The notes under the pieces: model-generated | Database searches by the model: none | The model's input: the letters and a program-made list of their open reading frames with translations, nothing else | What the model was told of the DNA's origin: nothing | Position numbers and translations under genes: made by a program | Assembly (NCBI GenBank): GCA_035048485.1 | Contig: CM068587.1 | Coordinates: forward strand, 44,825,496 to 44,889,495 | Source: Pteria penguin | Lineage: Eukaryota; Mollusca; Bivalvia; Pterioida; Pteriidae | Reading direction: 5' to 3' | Length of the DNA stretch: 64,000 bases | Shown here: positions 37,343 to 51,414 of the stretch, in pieces | Layout: each line of letters begins with the position of its first letter | Numbering within the stretch: the stretch's first letter is position 1

Positions 37343-38137
37343 TACATTGGGCCACTAGGCCCGTATATACATTTTATGGTTTAGTACGTATAGAGATTAT
37401 AAAATTATGAACATTTTCAGGTACTGATTGAAGTGATTGTGGAGCAAAAATTATTCCAAATATATTCATTTTTCTACTTCTTGCGATTTTAATACATTTC
37501 ACTTCTGATCTTGTGGGTTTTACATACCGTATGCACGCTGTCAGAAGATAAAAAGAACATGGAATGTCCGTAAAATTCTAATTTATTTCTATTTATTCTT
37601 TAATTTATAATTTTATGTACAATTAGTTTTACATTTTGGCAGTTTTAATATATAAATGATACCCTTAATAAACAACGTAAAGCCGGTGCCGCAATTTTAT
37701 CAAGGACAAATGAAAAAAAAAAGAAAATATGTCCACCCTATATCATATAAAGCTAGAAAGAAATCGAATTAGCAGCTTCGGTCGAACTCCATTTCGTCAT
37801 ACAGTCCTGTATATCGTAGAAAGCTCACCTCAGACACACCATCCTGCCGTCTGATGTAGACTGACAAGCAACATCAAAATGCTTTTATACAAAATTCTAT
37901 TCACAAACTCGTACAATGCGTAACATCCAGTTGGAGTTAGCTGCTGTCTCTTGCCGAGTTAAAGTATTAAAGCTCATTTCCTATTTGTCGGCAACAAGGT
38001 CCCGGATTTAGCGTACTTTAATTGTACTGGATAAGGGTTTCATCAAATCTCGGATTTGACATGATTTACACTAATTACTTTTTTTTCAAAGAACAAGATA
38101 CATTTGGGAGTCGAATCAAGATAACAATCATTTTAAG
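37343..38137. other. intergenic, nothing recognised
   Basis: AT-rich unique DNA. Confidence 0.4.
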
Positions 38138-38961
38138 ACTCATGTCCATAATAATCCATACAAGGTCAATACAAATCGTGCCCATAATAATCCATTCAAT
38201 CCCAATGAATATTATCTCCATTATAATCTATACTAAGTCAGTAAAATCATGTCCATAATAATCCATACAAAGTCAATAAAATCATGTCAATAATAATCCA
38301 TACAAAGTTCATACGAATCATGACCATAATAATCTATACAAAGTCAATACTAATCATGTCCTTAATAATCCATACAAAGTCAATAAAATCATGTCCTTAA
38401 TAATCCATACAAAGTTCATACGAATCATGTCCATAATAATCCATACAAAGTTCATACGAATCATGACCATAATAATCTATACAAAGTCAATACTAATCAT
38501 GTCCTTAATAATCCATACAAAGTCAATAAAATCATGTCCTTAATAATCCATACAAAGTTCATACGAATCATGTCCATAATAATCCATACAAAGTCAATAC
38601 GGATCATGTCCATAATAATCCATACAAAGTCAATACGGATCATGTCCATAATAATCCATACAAAGTCAATACGAATTATGTCCATAATAATCCATACAAA
38701 GTCAATACGGAATCATGTCAATAATAATCCATACAAAGTCAATACGGATCATGTCCATAATAATCCATACAAAGTCAATACGAATTATGTCCATAATAAT
38801 CCATACAGTCAATACGGAATCATGTCCATAATAATCCATACAAAGTCAATACGAATTATGTCCATAATAATCCATACAAAGTCAATACGAATCATTTCCA
38901 TAATAATTCATACAAAGTTAATACAGATCATGATACCGGTAATCCATAAAAAGTCAATAAA
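38138..38961. repeat. 36-bp tandem repeat with four-unit higher-order pattern
   Basis: About 23 units of 'catgtccataataatccata' plus 'caaagtcaatacgaat'. The stretch 'atacgaatcatgaccataat' recurs 143 bp apart (38311 and 38454) with matching neighbours. At 12 codons the unit is open on both strands. No gene is inferred. Confidence 0.9.
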
Positions 38962-41619
38962 AGTGTAATACATGATATACGTATTGCATACTCCTTCATT
39001 CTTATATCCCGGCAACAAAGTTGCGGAATTCTCCAAAATAGGGCATAGATTGTCATCTCCTCCACAACGTTTTGCAAAGAAAGAAAACAATATATAAATA
39101 TACATAGGAGAATTGGGATGCTTTGCAAAATATTTTCGAGAAGTTGTGGGCCTTTGGACTTAGAATTTTCAACAATGTCGAAACATCATTTTGTCATTGC
39201 CGCTTCTCCCGATTTGTACAAAGAAAGATCTCAATGTATTAATATGCATGACGGAAACAGATTACTGTCCAGAAAAAAGAATTTTAGTTCTTTGGACTTA
39301 AGTATTGATCTTCATGGGGAATTGTAATTACTAAATGAAAGTTACTATTACATTTTAGCTTAGACGTCACCATTAAAGACATGAAATGTTAAACAAAAAT
39401 ATCATAAGTTTTAAACGAATTACAATTTTTATTATGTATATGTCAAAATTGTTCATATTGATAGCCTGTGACCAAAATTGTTGATGTATGACTTTGTTGT
39501 CGCGGGGATATTTTTCCGTTAAAACGGTGCTAGGCCAAACTTTGAAGATTAGAACTTTTCAAAAAGTTATTTTGCATTTGCATTCTTCACAATAAATATT
39601 ATAACTTTGAAATCAGATAACATACACAATATTAATGCATTATAGACAATGCACAAAGAGAAAATCATAAAAATGAATGTATGAATAAATCTGTGTTAAA
39701 ACTCTTGAAAAATTCGAGTTTGAAATGGAATAAACATCACTAGTTCTTAAGACACTGTTTTATTTATATTATTCTAATGCATTATGTTTATCAATCTTTC
39801 TAGTTGTTGAAATTTGTTTAAAAAGGATACAATCTTGGGTTATCTGCCCTTGACAGAGCTGACTAGAAACTATATTGCTAATAAAAAAATTCCACAGTCG
39901 TTTGCGAGGAGTAGAGTATTCGAAAAAGGAACGGACGAAACGCAATGACTATATCTCATTTTAGTCATCGGCTCAGTGGAGAAGAAAAAACCCACAAAGC
40001 AGTAGTAAAGCAGATATAATATTCAAATTAAGAATTTTACTTTGGATAAATTTGCGAGACACCTTTTACCCGGAAAGCGTTCGACATTGTACAGGGAGTC
40101 CGTTTGGTGATTGACTTCAGGCAAAATTTTTAATTATTTTTTCAGTGATATTATTTCATTTAAATGATTTATCAGATATAAACTAAATTATCTTTCTGTT
40201 GAATTTGTTATTATAAACAGATTGCATTGTATGTGTGTAAGTCACTATTTGTTTTTGTTTTTGACCGAATTCGGATATATGCGACTGACGGCAGAGATCT
40301 GCCATAAAATATCATTTAATCCTCATATATCTGATCTGTCGGGAAGGTCAAAGTCTCTGTCGACAGGCTTTCTCCATGCAATATAATGATCAGCATCAGC
40401 ATTGCACTTAGAGAATATGCATTAAGTTATATACCTATCATGCAAATCTTATCAATAAACAGGGAAACGAATTTCACTATAAATAGCAACATTAGTCATC
40501 ATGCGACAGGGTAAAACAAACTCCCTGAATACTTCCAATTATCCCAGAATCATACGCAGCAATTCATAGAAGATATTAAAAGAAAATGATGAAGAGCAAT
40601 AAGTTCCTCCCATGATGGGCATTGTCACGTGATTCGATGAAACTGTTATCCCATATTGGAGAAATGGTGTGCGAAGTTGTTCCCAAATCATGCACATGGG
40701 ACAAATCGATGGTGTGACTTTTGCAAAGTCTATCAACTTGATACATCCTTTGCTGACAATGTAATGGCTTTCATTTGAAAAGATCTATCCCATGGAGAGA
40801 CGCTTATCGTTTCTGTCCTCCATGGAACAACTTATTTGCGTCCATATCGTTTCAAGTCCGCGCTTTTTCATAGGACTATTGAGTCTGAACTTCTATTAAA
40901 TGTCTAGTGTCCATAATCATTCTCGCAGATTTTAAACCTGACTGAATAGCTGTGGTGATTCAGCAAGGATCACTACTCCGATATCAATATATCCTTGCAT
41001 TAGTATGACTTTAAATTTCGAATGCTTCTTTATAAAATTTATTGCACAAGAATGGAATGATAAACTTTTTATGATGATAATCTGAGGGTGAGGATGTCCT
41101 ACTATTGATAAAGACATTACGTGGCTGATGAAGCTTTCCAACAGGAGAAGCATATCGCACTCACAGTTCTTTATTCATTGTTGACGTTCGAAGGTCAGCG
41201 TCTTCCATCTACTCGGTACACGTAATGTATACATTATTAATTATACAGGAAAGATCAGTGTTATGAAATGCATTACACATGGTTATATGCCACTTATTCA
41301 GTTGGATGCATTGTTGGAAGTCAATATTATGCATAAAGATTTTGAATAGTATAGTATTAATCATTTGATAACACGATGGATCGATTTAAGTATCATTATG
41401 CAAATCTGTGGTCCTGTGGGGTCAGGTTGACACTTTCTATTTAAATTATACTTAACAGATTTAATTATTGGAATATGAGTATGTCATTGCATCATTTATT
41501 CAATATACATGGATTACGAAATAAAGGGTCTGGTATTGCACGGGACTGAATTTTAATATCTTTAGGATAGCGTTCTACATGAACATGACTTCGTTCATTT
41601 GAATTATGTTTGACTGGGT
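38962..41619. other. intergenic, no gene recognised
   Basis: Unique AT-rich DNA. Short frames at 39118-39327, 40539-40736 and 40932-41153 have translations that resemble nothing I know. Confidence 0.4.
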
Positions 41620-43268
41620 TTTAGATCATCTGAGCCAAAGGCTCAAGTGAGCTATAGTCATAGTGCGCCATCTGTCGTCGTCGTCCGTCCGTCGTTAACT
41701 TTTTTACATTTTCGACTTCTTCTCTGGAACTACTTTGCAGATTTGGATCAAACTGTATATATGATGTACTCAAGGTCCCCAACTAAAATTGTGTTCGGAA
41801 TCCAGATTCCCTCAGGGGTGAATCCAGGGTGGGGCCAAAAGTGCCCCAAACGGTACCCCTCTTCAAAAATCTTCTCCTCCAGAACCACTACATAAATGGG
41901 GAAACTAATTGCATTTCAACAATCTGTAAAGATGGGTTATTAAAAATTGTGTTCAGGGTTAAGATCCGTCACATAGAAATTAACGCTTTTTTGACGTGTT
42001 TCTGGACTAAGTAATTTCAATGCAGAAAAGTTTCATGTTTTTCAGTTAATTGATATTGATGATTTCTTAATGACTATTTTGATCATAATTATAGTAAGGA
42101 ATATTATTGTGAAAGAATTTTGTCAATATCTCAATTTTTGGATTTTATATGAATTTTTTAAGACTTCCAAAAAAGGGGGTGGTGGCCATTTTTCACATTT
42201 TCAACTTTTTCTGCAAAACTGTTGGAAGGATTTTAATAAATCTTGGTAGAAATAAATCACTTATCATCTCCTTCAAATTCTGTTGTTTTCGTCCAGACCT
42301 CTTTACAGGTGGCGCCACCATAGTCAAAAGTAGGTCACAAAAGAGTACCCTCCTTTGACAATATTCTTCTTCATACTGGCTGTACACAGAGACAAAGAGA
42401 ACGCATAGAAATGATCAAGAGGGATGAGTGAAGATGTATAGTCATTTTGGTTTCCTTCCAAAATCAAACTTTTTTTCGACATTTGTTTGAACTTGGTGAT
42501 TTCAATGCAGAAAAGTGTCATATTTCCTATTTAATTGATAATGATGATTTCTTATGGACTATTGTGATCATAATTATGGTAAGGAATGTTAATTTGAAAG
42601 AATTTTATCAATATCTCAGTATTTGGATTTTCTATGAATTTTTAAGACTTCCAAATGAGGGTGTATAGGCACAATTCTTCACATTTTTAACTTCTGCTGT
42701 TATACCACATGAAAGATTTCAATGAAACATGGTATACATGAAGTACTAAAGGTCCTCTATCAATTTTGTACATTCATCCAAATTGGTCAACAGGTGGTGC
42801 CACCATGTCGAAAACACAGGTCTTACAACGGTACATATACTACTTGGTAATTAAAATATGGAGAGTAGCGGTTCAAATCCAGCTGTGGTAATTTTTTTTC
42901 ATTTCTTCACACATCTAAATAAGTTTTTAGATGTTTCTCAACACTCAACATATGAAATTAGGCCATTTTAAGTTGGATCAATATTTGAAACAATTGTTGT
43001 TCTTGACCCAGACTTGAAATCAGTCAACAACTAAAGAAAATGACTAGCTAGTTTCCCTGAATCACATATTGCAGAGACAAAGCAAATGCTTAATATCAAA
43101 ATCACCTGAATGGATGTGCAAAAAAGTGTCGTTTTTTATTCTAGTCTGAAATAGAATTTGACATATTTTCAACATTTGTGTAATGCAAAAATAAATGAAT
43201 TCTTTCTTCCTGCTTGACTGATCATCTAGGTACTCAGGTGAGCCATATAGGCCCATTTGGGCCTCTTG

Positions 43269-43269
<1 letters not shown>
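41620..43269 (+). mobile_element. hairpin-ended element, copy D
   Basis: The left end is 'ttagatcatctgagccaaaggctcaagtgagct'. The right end is 'gtactcaggtgagccatataggcccatttgggcctcttgtt'. The interior has a single copy of the block that is doubled in C and E, with GGTTCAAATCC near 42870 and 'ggtggcgccacc' near 42309. The right end abuts an (ATT)n tract. Confidence 0.8.

Positions 43270-43323
<54 letters not shown>
43270..43323. repeat. (ATT)n microsatellite
   Basis: About 18 ATT units directly after element D. Confidence 0.95.
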
Positions 43324-44015
43324 TTAAAATTATTCCCTTTTATTTATTCCTTATCTTTAGTAAGGTCATATTTCAATGTGGTCCTGTTCTAAAATTCATT
43401 CAATTTACTAACATCTCTGTGGTAATTAGAAAATTTGAGATAGAATAAACAGATAAGTTGTATGCTATTAATAAGTGTTTTTGTGGTACATGCCTGCGAT
43501 AACTATTTTCCTTTACATTGCACTTCCTATCGCCGATAACTTTTTTATTGTCTTGTAGAAAGGGGATCAAGCGATAAATTGCGCTAAACTAGATTGATCA
43601 TTGCACACATATGTTTATGCTACTTTCTATTCTCGTACAATCTCGTTGTGCAGTTGGGGATTGATTATGTGGGAATTCCATTGTAAGAAAAATAAAAACA
43701 TTCACGCGATTCCAGTATGACGGCGATGCTTTCATCCGAACAAAACCAGCGAGAATCACAATTGATTGCACTCGCCACCCAATTATCCCTCAATACTGTC
43801 TGCTTCATGTTCACAATAACATAATGGTGTAACTACTTTAGTTTTAGACAACATGATAAAAGTTTGTGTTTTTGTAGAAACTTGAAGCATTAATTTAAGT
43901 TTTTTTTTTTACAAAGAACATGAAATGCATTAGATCTCTCTATTAAGTTATTAATGGCGAGAGGTAGGGTCTCTCATTACAGACTGATTTTATATTTCAG
44001 AATTATAGGGAATTG
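43324..44015. other. intergenic, nothing recognised
   Basis: Unique AT-rich DNA. Confidence 0.4.
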
Positions 44016-44218
44016 AACATTGGCGGATTTAGAGCGGGGTGCAATCCCTGCAACAATCTCTTTGGTCTGAAAATTTTACCCCCAGAAAGTTCATTTTCGA
44101 CCATTTTAGGGCTGCAACCCCCTTTTCAGACCGATTACTGATTAGTGCAAAACATAAGTCATTGGAGACTGCAACCCCTCTCCCCTTTTGTTTCAAATAT
44201 TTCTAGATCCGCATATGT
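44016..44218. mobile_element. about 200-bp MITE with 'gcggatytaga' ends
   Basis: Left 'aacattggcggatttagag' and right 'ttctagatccgcatatgtt' are inverted. The interior 'cattttcgaccattttagggctgcaaccc' is shared with 32862-32999. Confidence 0.6.
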
Positions 44219-44942
44219 TGAATATGATCAATCCAAATGCTTTCTAATTACAATTGCATTTCCAGATTAAGCTTAGAGGTCTTAACTTAGATAAGGCAAA
44301 TTGGTGATATAATACACAATCACCGGTTTGAAAGTCTCAGAGACTTTCATTGTCTTTTGTTGCATCAGGACCAGAGCAGCAATGGCGTATACTGATGGCG
44401 TTATTCGTCTTTACAATAACAATGTCAAGTTAATTTATCATTTCTGATACTGTATGTTGTTTATGAACAACATAGTCTCGCTCTCACGAAGGCAGCTTCG
44501 AGATATTGATTTCAAATAACAGAGAAAAGCGAAAATTGATACCATTTTGTAAACAATTAAGCTCAATTATCAGAATCAGCTGAAATCATATTCTTATTGA
44601 AGAGCAAACATGGACATTGATGAATGATCGTTTTCTTAAACTTCGTAACTGTATGTTATCACTACAGTTTTATAAAAGGCAATTAAGGTGGTAAACGATT
44701 CATTTAGTATTACTGCTTTGTATTTACAGTTTGTAGGATCTCTTTCACGAAAACTTTTCTCAAATAAGCAATCGATAGTATAATGATTTTACATTATCAG
44801 ACAACAAAATTCCTTTTACATGATTTTTTATGTCAATTTTTACATCAAAGGCCACGTGATGTATGTCGATATAGATTTACATGGAATGAATAAATTTAGT
44901 ACGAAAAATAGAAAAAAAAATGTCATGAGACAAGTATCAAAT
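44219..44942. other. intergenic, nothing recognised
   Basis: Unique AT-rich DNA. Confidence 0.4.
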
Positions 44943-47113
44943 AACAAGAGGCCCAAGTGGGCCTATATCGCTCACCTGAGTACCTAGATGATCAGTCATG
45001 CATGAAGGAAGAATTCATTTATTTTTGCATTAATGTGACTAAGTCAACACAGATGTTGAAAATATGTCAAATTTTATTTCAGGCTAGAATAAAAAACAAC
45101 ACTTTTTTGCACTTCCACTCAGGTGATTTTGATATTAAGCATTTCCTTTGTCTCTGCAAGATGTCATTCAGGGCAACAAGTTAGTCATTTTCTTTAGGTG
45201 GGGCCTTTTGTTGACTGATTTCAAGTCTGGGTCATGAAAAACAATTGTTTCAAATATTGTCCAGATCTAACTTAAAATTGCCTAATTTCATATGTTGAGT
45301 GTTGAGAAACATCTAAAAACTTATTTAGATGTGTAAAGAAATGAAAAAAAATTTTTGACCACAGCTGGATTTGAACCGCTACTCTCCATATTTCAATTAC
45401 CAAGTGGTGTATGTACCATTGTGAGAACTGCTTTTTAGACATGGTGACATTATCTGTTAACCAATTTGGATGAAATTTACCATATTGATAGAGGACCTTT
45501 AGTACTTCATGTATCCATGTTTCATTAAAATCTTTCATGCGGTATAACAGCAGAAGTGAAAAATATGATTGAATTGTTCCTATACACCCTCATTTGGAAG
45601 TCTTAAAAAATTCATAGAAAATCCAAAAATTGAGATATTGACAAAATTCTTTCAAAGTAACAATCCTTACCATAATTATGATCACAATAGTCCATAAGAA
45701 ATCGTCATTATCAATTAACTAGGTAATATGACACTTTTTTTCTGCATTGAATTACCAAGTCCAAAGAAATGTCGAAAAAAAATTCTAAAATTTGATTTTG
45801 GAAGGGAACCAAAATGACAATACATCTTCACTCATCCTTCTAGATCATTTCTATGCATTCTGTTTGTCTCTGTATACAGCCCGTATGAAAAAGAATATTG
45901 TTAAAGGAGGGAACTCTTTTGTGACCTACTTTTGACTATGGTGGCGCCACCTGTGAAGAGGTCTGGACAAAAACAACAGAATTTGAAGAGGATCATAAGT
46001 GACTTATTTCTACCAAGATGTATTAAAATCCTTCAAATAGTTTTGTAGAAAAAGTTGAAAATGTGAAAAATGGCCTCCCCCCCTTTTTTTGGAAGTCTTA
46101 AACGTAAAATTCCTAATTTCATATGTTGAGTGTTGAGAAACATCTAAAAACTTATTTAGATGTGTAAAAAAAAAAAAAAATTTTTTGACCACAGCTGGAT
46201 TTGAACCGCTACTCTCCATATTTCAATTACCAAGTGGTATATGTACCATTGTGAGACCTACTTTTTAGACATGGTGGCATTATCTGTTAACCAATTTGGA
46301 TGAAATTTACCAAATTGATAGAGGACTTTTAGTACTTCATGTATTCCATGTTTCATTAAAATCTTTCATGTGGTTTTATAGCAAAAGTTGAAAATGTGAA
46401 AAATGGCCAACCCCCCCCCCCCCCTTTTTTTTTCTGGAAGTCTTAAAAAATTCATAAAAATTCCAAAAATTGAGATAACGACAAAATTCTTTCACAATAA
46501 TATTCCTTACCACAATTGTGATCAAAATAGTCATTAAGAAATCATCAATATCAATTAACTGAAAAACATGACACTTTTCTTCATTTAAATGACTAAGTCC
46601 AGAAACACCTCAAAAAAGCGTAAATTTCTATTTGACGAATCTTAACCCCGAACACAATTTTTAATAACCCATCTTTATAGATTGTTGAAATGCAATTAGT
46701 TTCCCCATTTATGTACTGGTTCTGGAGAAGATGTTTGAAGAGGGGTACCCTTTTGAGCACTTTTGGTCCCGCCCTGGATCCACCCCTGAGGGAATCTGGA
46801 TCCCGAACACAAACTTGGTAGAGGACCTTGAGTACTTACTTCCTATGAGGTTTGGTGAAATTCTGTGCAGCAGTTCTGGAGGAGAAGTCGAAAAAGTGTC
46901 AACCAATCAGAGCCAATGGCGGCCATCTTGGATCACGGATCGGCATAAAAAACACAAACTTTGTAGAGGACCTTGAGTACTTACTTCCTATGGAGTTTGG
47001 TGAAATTCTGTGCAGCGGTTCTGGAGGAGAAGTCGAAAATGTAGAAAAGTTAATGACGGACGGACGCTGCACTATGACAATAGCTCACTTGAGCTACGCT
47101 CAGGTGAGCTAAA
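44943..47113 (-). mobile_element. hairpin-ended element, copy E (close sister of copy C)
   Basis: It runs from AACAAGAGGCCCAAGTGGGC to 'gctacgctcaggtgagctaaaa'. It shares with copy C the doubled interior block (anchors at about 45357 and 46187, 830 bp apart), long shared stretches at the left end, and the final 145-bp units (two here). Small indels separate the two. Confidence 0.82.
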
Positions 47114-47370
47114 AAGGATCATAAGTAATGAAGTATACTTATCTACGAAAGTACGGCTTTTGGTACACGACAAAGGAAAGTCGATGTCTAGCGTTTCATT
47201 ACCATGCCTACATACGTATTTCAGTTTAACATTTAACATACACTATAATGCCTCAAGGTGACTGAACGTCTTCATTACAGGAGAAGTTAATCGTAGATAT
47301 TAATCGTAACTGTTTATCAAAATACCGTATAAGTACAAGCTTTAAGAAGAAAGTTGATAAATAAATAAAC

Positions 47371-48265
47371 AAGAGGCCCACATGAAGACACACCGCTCAC
47401 ATGAGGGCACACCGCTCACATGAACACCTTGAGAAATTATGAAAGTATCATGATGGGCTCTATTGAGAATGTCTTTTTTCTTACTTTAAGAATTTAACCA
47501 AAACAATACCACATCACTTGAAAACGTTTTCAAACATTTAGTTATACATTTAAGTAAACCCATCTTAAATTTCTCTAATTAAAGATGGTATCCCATAGGA
47601 CCTATTATGCCGCACCCAGGACCAACCCCTGGGCAGATTCTGCCAAAAGAGCAACTGTACTTGTATTTCATTCATGCTAAATTTTATCAAAATTCTTCTA
47701 TATGTATTTGTTGTGAAGAAGTGGATTAATGCTTTATACAACATACTGTATAGCAACCCCCTTCTTCTTTTTTTTTTAAAAATCTAAATTAATTTATAAT
47801 TTTTACAGGTTATTTTTGCGTTTAGATTTCCAGTAGTTGCACTTACATGTACTTCATTAAAATCGGATATAGTATACAAAATGAATGCTTAATGAACAAT
47901 ATACCATGAGCAGACCAAAAAAAAAAAAATACCTGAAAATATGCAAAAACGTCAAATCTCGATAGACGTACAAAAATGCGATACAATTAATTTTTAATGA
48001 AACCAAAAACAACAATACTTAAGACCCCTTCCTAGATACTCTATGCAGTATGAAAATGAAGTTTGTCAAAAGAGGGTTCCCTGTTGGGATTATGTCGCCC
48101 CACCATGAATTCTCCCGTTGACACATTTGGCTGAAAAACCGCTGCACTTTTTCGTGCTCTTGATTATTTCATATCTACCGAGTTTCCTCAGAATCCCTTT
48201 GACAGTACTGAAGAAGTTGAAATGCTAAACGGACGCTGGACGACAGAGGAATTGACAAACCTTCT
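47371..48265 (-). mobile_element. diverged member of the hairpin-ended family, decayed end
   Basis: The left terminus 'aacaagaggcccacatgaag' and 'accgctcacatgag' are present, and later 'gaagttgaaatgctaaacggacgctggacgac' mirrors the element end. The final hairpin is lost. Confidence 0.55.
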
Positions 48266-49084
48266 ATTCTGGTTACCTAATAGAAGGACTGAACACCCTT
48301 ATTCCATTACTTGTTATCCCATTTTTTGCTCATCTGAACCATCCTTTAACTTTTCACATTTTGACAAACTTCTTCTTCAGACCAGCAGCATAGATTAAGA
48401 AACTAATGCAGCAGAGTTATCTAGAAAGGTGTCTTCAGAACTGTTTTTGTTGGTTCCCTCATGGTATCAATGTTCTACACTTTCTACGTCTTTTTGGGGG
48501 GCGGGGGACCTTTAGGTATTTTTTCACCTGTATTTTATTTGTTTTATGTTATGAGTGAAAATGGAAAGAAATGGAACAGAAACTGAGTTGTAGTTTTTTT
48601 TTTCTTTTAGTTTATAAGAGATTGAAAAGGGGCGAGTATACTGTTTGAATGTAATAACAAGCTTTGATGGATTTTCTTTATTTTTTTTTATATGTAGAGA
48701 GAAGCTAGAAAGCATGCTGAAAGATGACGGTTCAATCATTTAAACCATGAAAACAACTCCCAATTCTGTAACTGACTCCACATTTTGTCAATGTAGAAAA
48801 GCAAGTCTATAAACATTTCTCAGTTAAATAAAACTGATGTATACTCTCCGAACGGCAGTTATAATGCATGTAATTGATGACTCAATTCATATACAAAAAA
48901 AAAATCAGTAAAACTGATGTATGTTCCAAGAAGCACAGCAATAATGAAGGAAATGAATGACTCAGTATATAGAAAATCATTGTATTAATTGCTGACGATT
49001 TCAAATCTCAATGTATCATATGGATAACCAATTGAGTCAACTGTAGAACAACAAGTGATCACAGTATCTTAAACTACAATAAGT
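48266..49084. other. short element fragment and unique DNA
   Basis: 48328-48420 repeats the family start (tttgctcatctgaacc, aacttttcacattttgac). The rest is unassigned. Confidence 0.4.
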
Positions 49085-50306
49085 AAGCTTGACCTTGATT
49101 CGTTATGAAATAAAACTTTTTATCGTGTACATGACCTTTCAGAAATGACCTTGAGTGACCTTTGTCCAATAGCTCTTAACCTAAATAACAGTTTTGGTGA
49201 AGTATGGTCAAATTATGATGAAAGGTGTAGGAGATATACGTACATCATGGTATTTTAAGTCACAATTAATAAATACACTTGACCTTTCAGAAATGACCTT
49301 GTGTGACCTTTGTCAAATCAAATTCTGATGAGAGGTATAGGATATACAAGTGCTTCATGTTACTTTCAGTCAAAGTTGATAAGCAACACATTACAGCTAA
49401 CATAAACACATGCATACACACATACAAAAACATGTAGAATACAATCACAAGACAAAAAGCATTCAATGAAATGAAACATACACACATATCTATAACACAG
49501 TAAAGCTATATGCTGAACAGATGTTGAAGACATTAAAAAAATAAAAAGATTCACATATACAGAGAAAAAGAGAAAACAGTAAATAGCACACAAATTTACA
49601 CAAGTGACCTTGACTTTTCAGAAATGACCTTGAATGACCTTTATCCAGAAGCCCTTAACCTAAATAATATTTTGGTGGAGTACGATTAAATTCTAATTAA
49701 AGGTGTAGGAGATATACGTACTTCATGATATTTAAGTCATAGTTAATAAGTGACCTTGACCTTTCAGAAATGGTCTTGAGTGACCTTTGTCCAAAAGTCC
49801 TTAGCCTAAAGAACATTTTGGTGAAGTATGATCAAATTCTGATGAAAGGTATCGGAGATATAAGTAATTCGTGTTACTTTAAGTCATAGTTAATAAATGA
49901 CCTTCACCTTTAAGAAATGACCTCGAGTGATCTTTGTCCTAAAGTCTTTAACCTAAATAATTATAATTTGGTGAAGTATGGTCAAATTCTGATTAAAGTT
50001 GTAGGAGATATACGTACTTCATGGTATTTTAAGTCATAGTTAATAAGTGACCTTCTCCTTTCAGAAATGACATTGAGTGACCTTTGTCCTAAAGCCCTTA
50101 ATCTAAATAATACTTTGGTAAAGTATGATCAAATTCTGATGAAAGGTATAGGAGATATGAGCTCGGACGGACGGACAGACAAATGGACACGACAGCGACT
50201 ACATGCTCTTCCGAAAGATTTCGGGGAGCATAAAAGCAAATTCAAAAAGCAAATTAGCAAAGTGTGCTTAGCTGAGCAATGTAGGCCCATTTAAGGCCTC
50301 TTGTTT
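49085..50306 (+). mobile_element. element remnant with 148-bp tandem units and hairpin right end
   Basis: 'cagaaatgaccttgagtgacctttgtcc' recurs at about 49140, 49288, 49619, 49768, 49914 and 50063 (146-149 bp apart, with one interval enlarged by about 183 bp of inserted DNA). The end 'gctgagcaatgtaggcccatttaaggcctcttgtt' is the family right terminus. The unit sequence is unrelated to the 145-bp unit of copy A. Confidence 0.65.
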
Positions 50307-51414
50307 TTAGAATCATTGCATTGATTTCGGTAAAATTAGCACACAAATGGCATGACTATCATTTATCGTCAACACCTACAGAAATGAGTCGATTATAAAA
50401 CAGGAATTGCAAATCTATGACAAACTGAAACTGAAGTTGTCACTGATTATGTATTAAAAGTGTATTACACGAAACATAACATGTGATATGATTGCAAAGG
50501 GAAAAAAGCACTTTCTGTCTTCTATTTCACAAAATTATTCTTAAATAATCCAGATTGTAGGTATATATAATACAAAATTTTGAGAGTGTGTTGGATTGAA
50601 TGTTGCTTCTGTTTTGTTTTTTCTCGTCATTCTTCTCTCCTACAGAGTTGGTTTGCGACATAGAGGTGGGAAAATGAAAATTAAAGATGTTTGACAGGTT
50701 CTTGAATATCATAAAATTCAGTAAAGTCGTTTTCACTGATGCATTTATTCTACTTTGTAACTTAGAAGTAATAAAGATAGCAAAATTAATGGATTTGAAA
50801 TATAATCTTTCACATTGTCTAAGAAGAGTCATGAAATAAAAAAAAAAGGTTAAGTGTAGTAAAAGGACTATTTACTCTAAAATGATACAAATATGAACAT
50901 ATCGACAAATGTAAATCAGTTTCTGAATTTCAATTTCGTTCTATAGGGTAAGATATAGAAATAATTACAGATCTCAAGTGTAAAATTTTCAATTCGATCG
51001 AGTGTTTTCTTTTTCCTTTTTTTTTTTTTTTTTTTGGGGGGGGGGGGGGGGGGCAAGATACCGAAGTTTCATTTTCAGGTCAAGAGAGTACAGTAATACG
51101 ACCAGAGGTTACTAGATACCCTTGCCACCGTACAGTGTGATACGACGGAGCGCTGTTAACGCCATCATTCGATCATTTTACGATATAGTTAGTTAATTTT
51201 ATACCTTATCGCATTCAATTTATTTGAAAGCATCACGATGTGCTTTTCTGATGAAAACTGCTCGTAGGTATAAGCAATGCATACTGTAATCAAGCGACGC
51301 GATCCTTAGATACGTATATCACCTAAATTTTCTTCTTGAAATTGCGATTCCCGAATTGGAGTTTTGACCTAGGAATTCGGCGATGCTACTGCTCGATCCC
51401 AGGAACCAAGTTTC
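50307..51414. other. intergenic; contains a T19-G18 tract
   Basis: A homopolymer pair, T from about 51017 to 51035 then G to 51053. Otherwise unique DNA with no coding signal. Confidence 0.5.

Noticed and set aside
38497..38968. 144-codon frame with IIIHTKSIR repeats
   Set aside because: 36-bp repeat translation; open on both strands.
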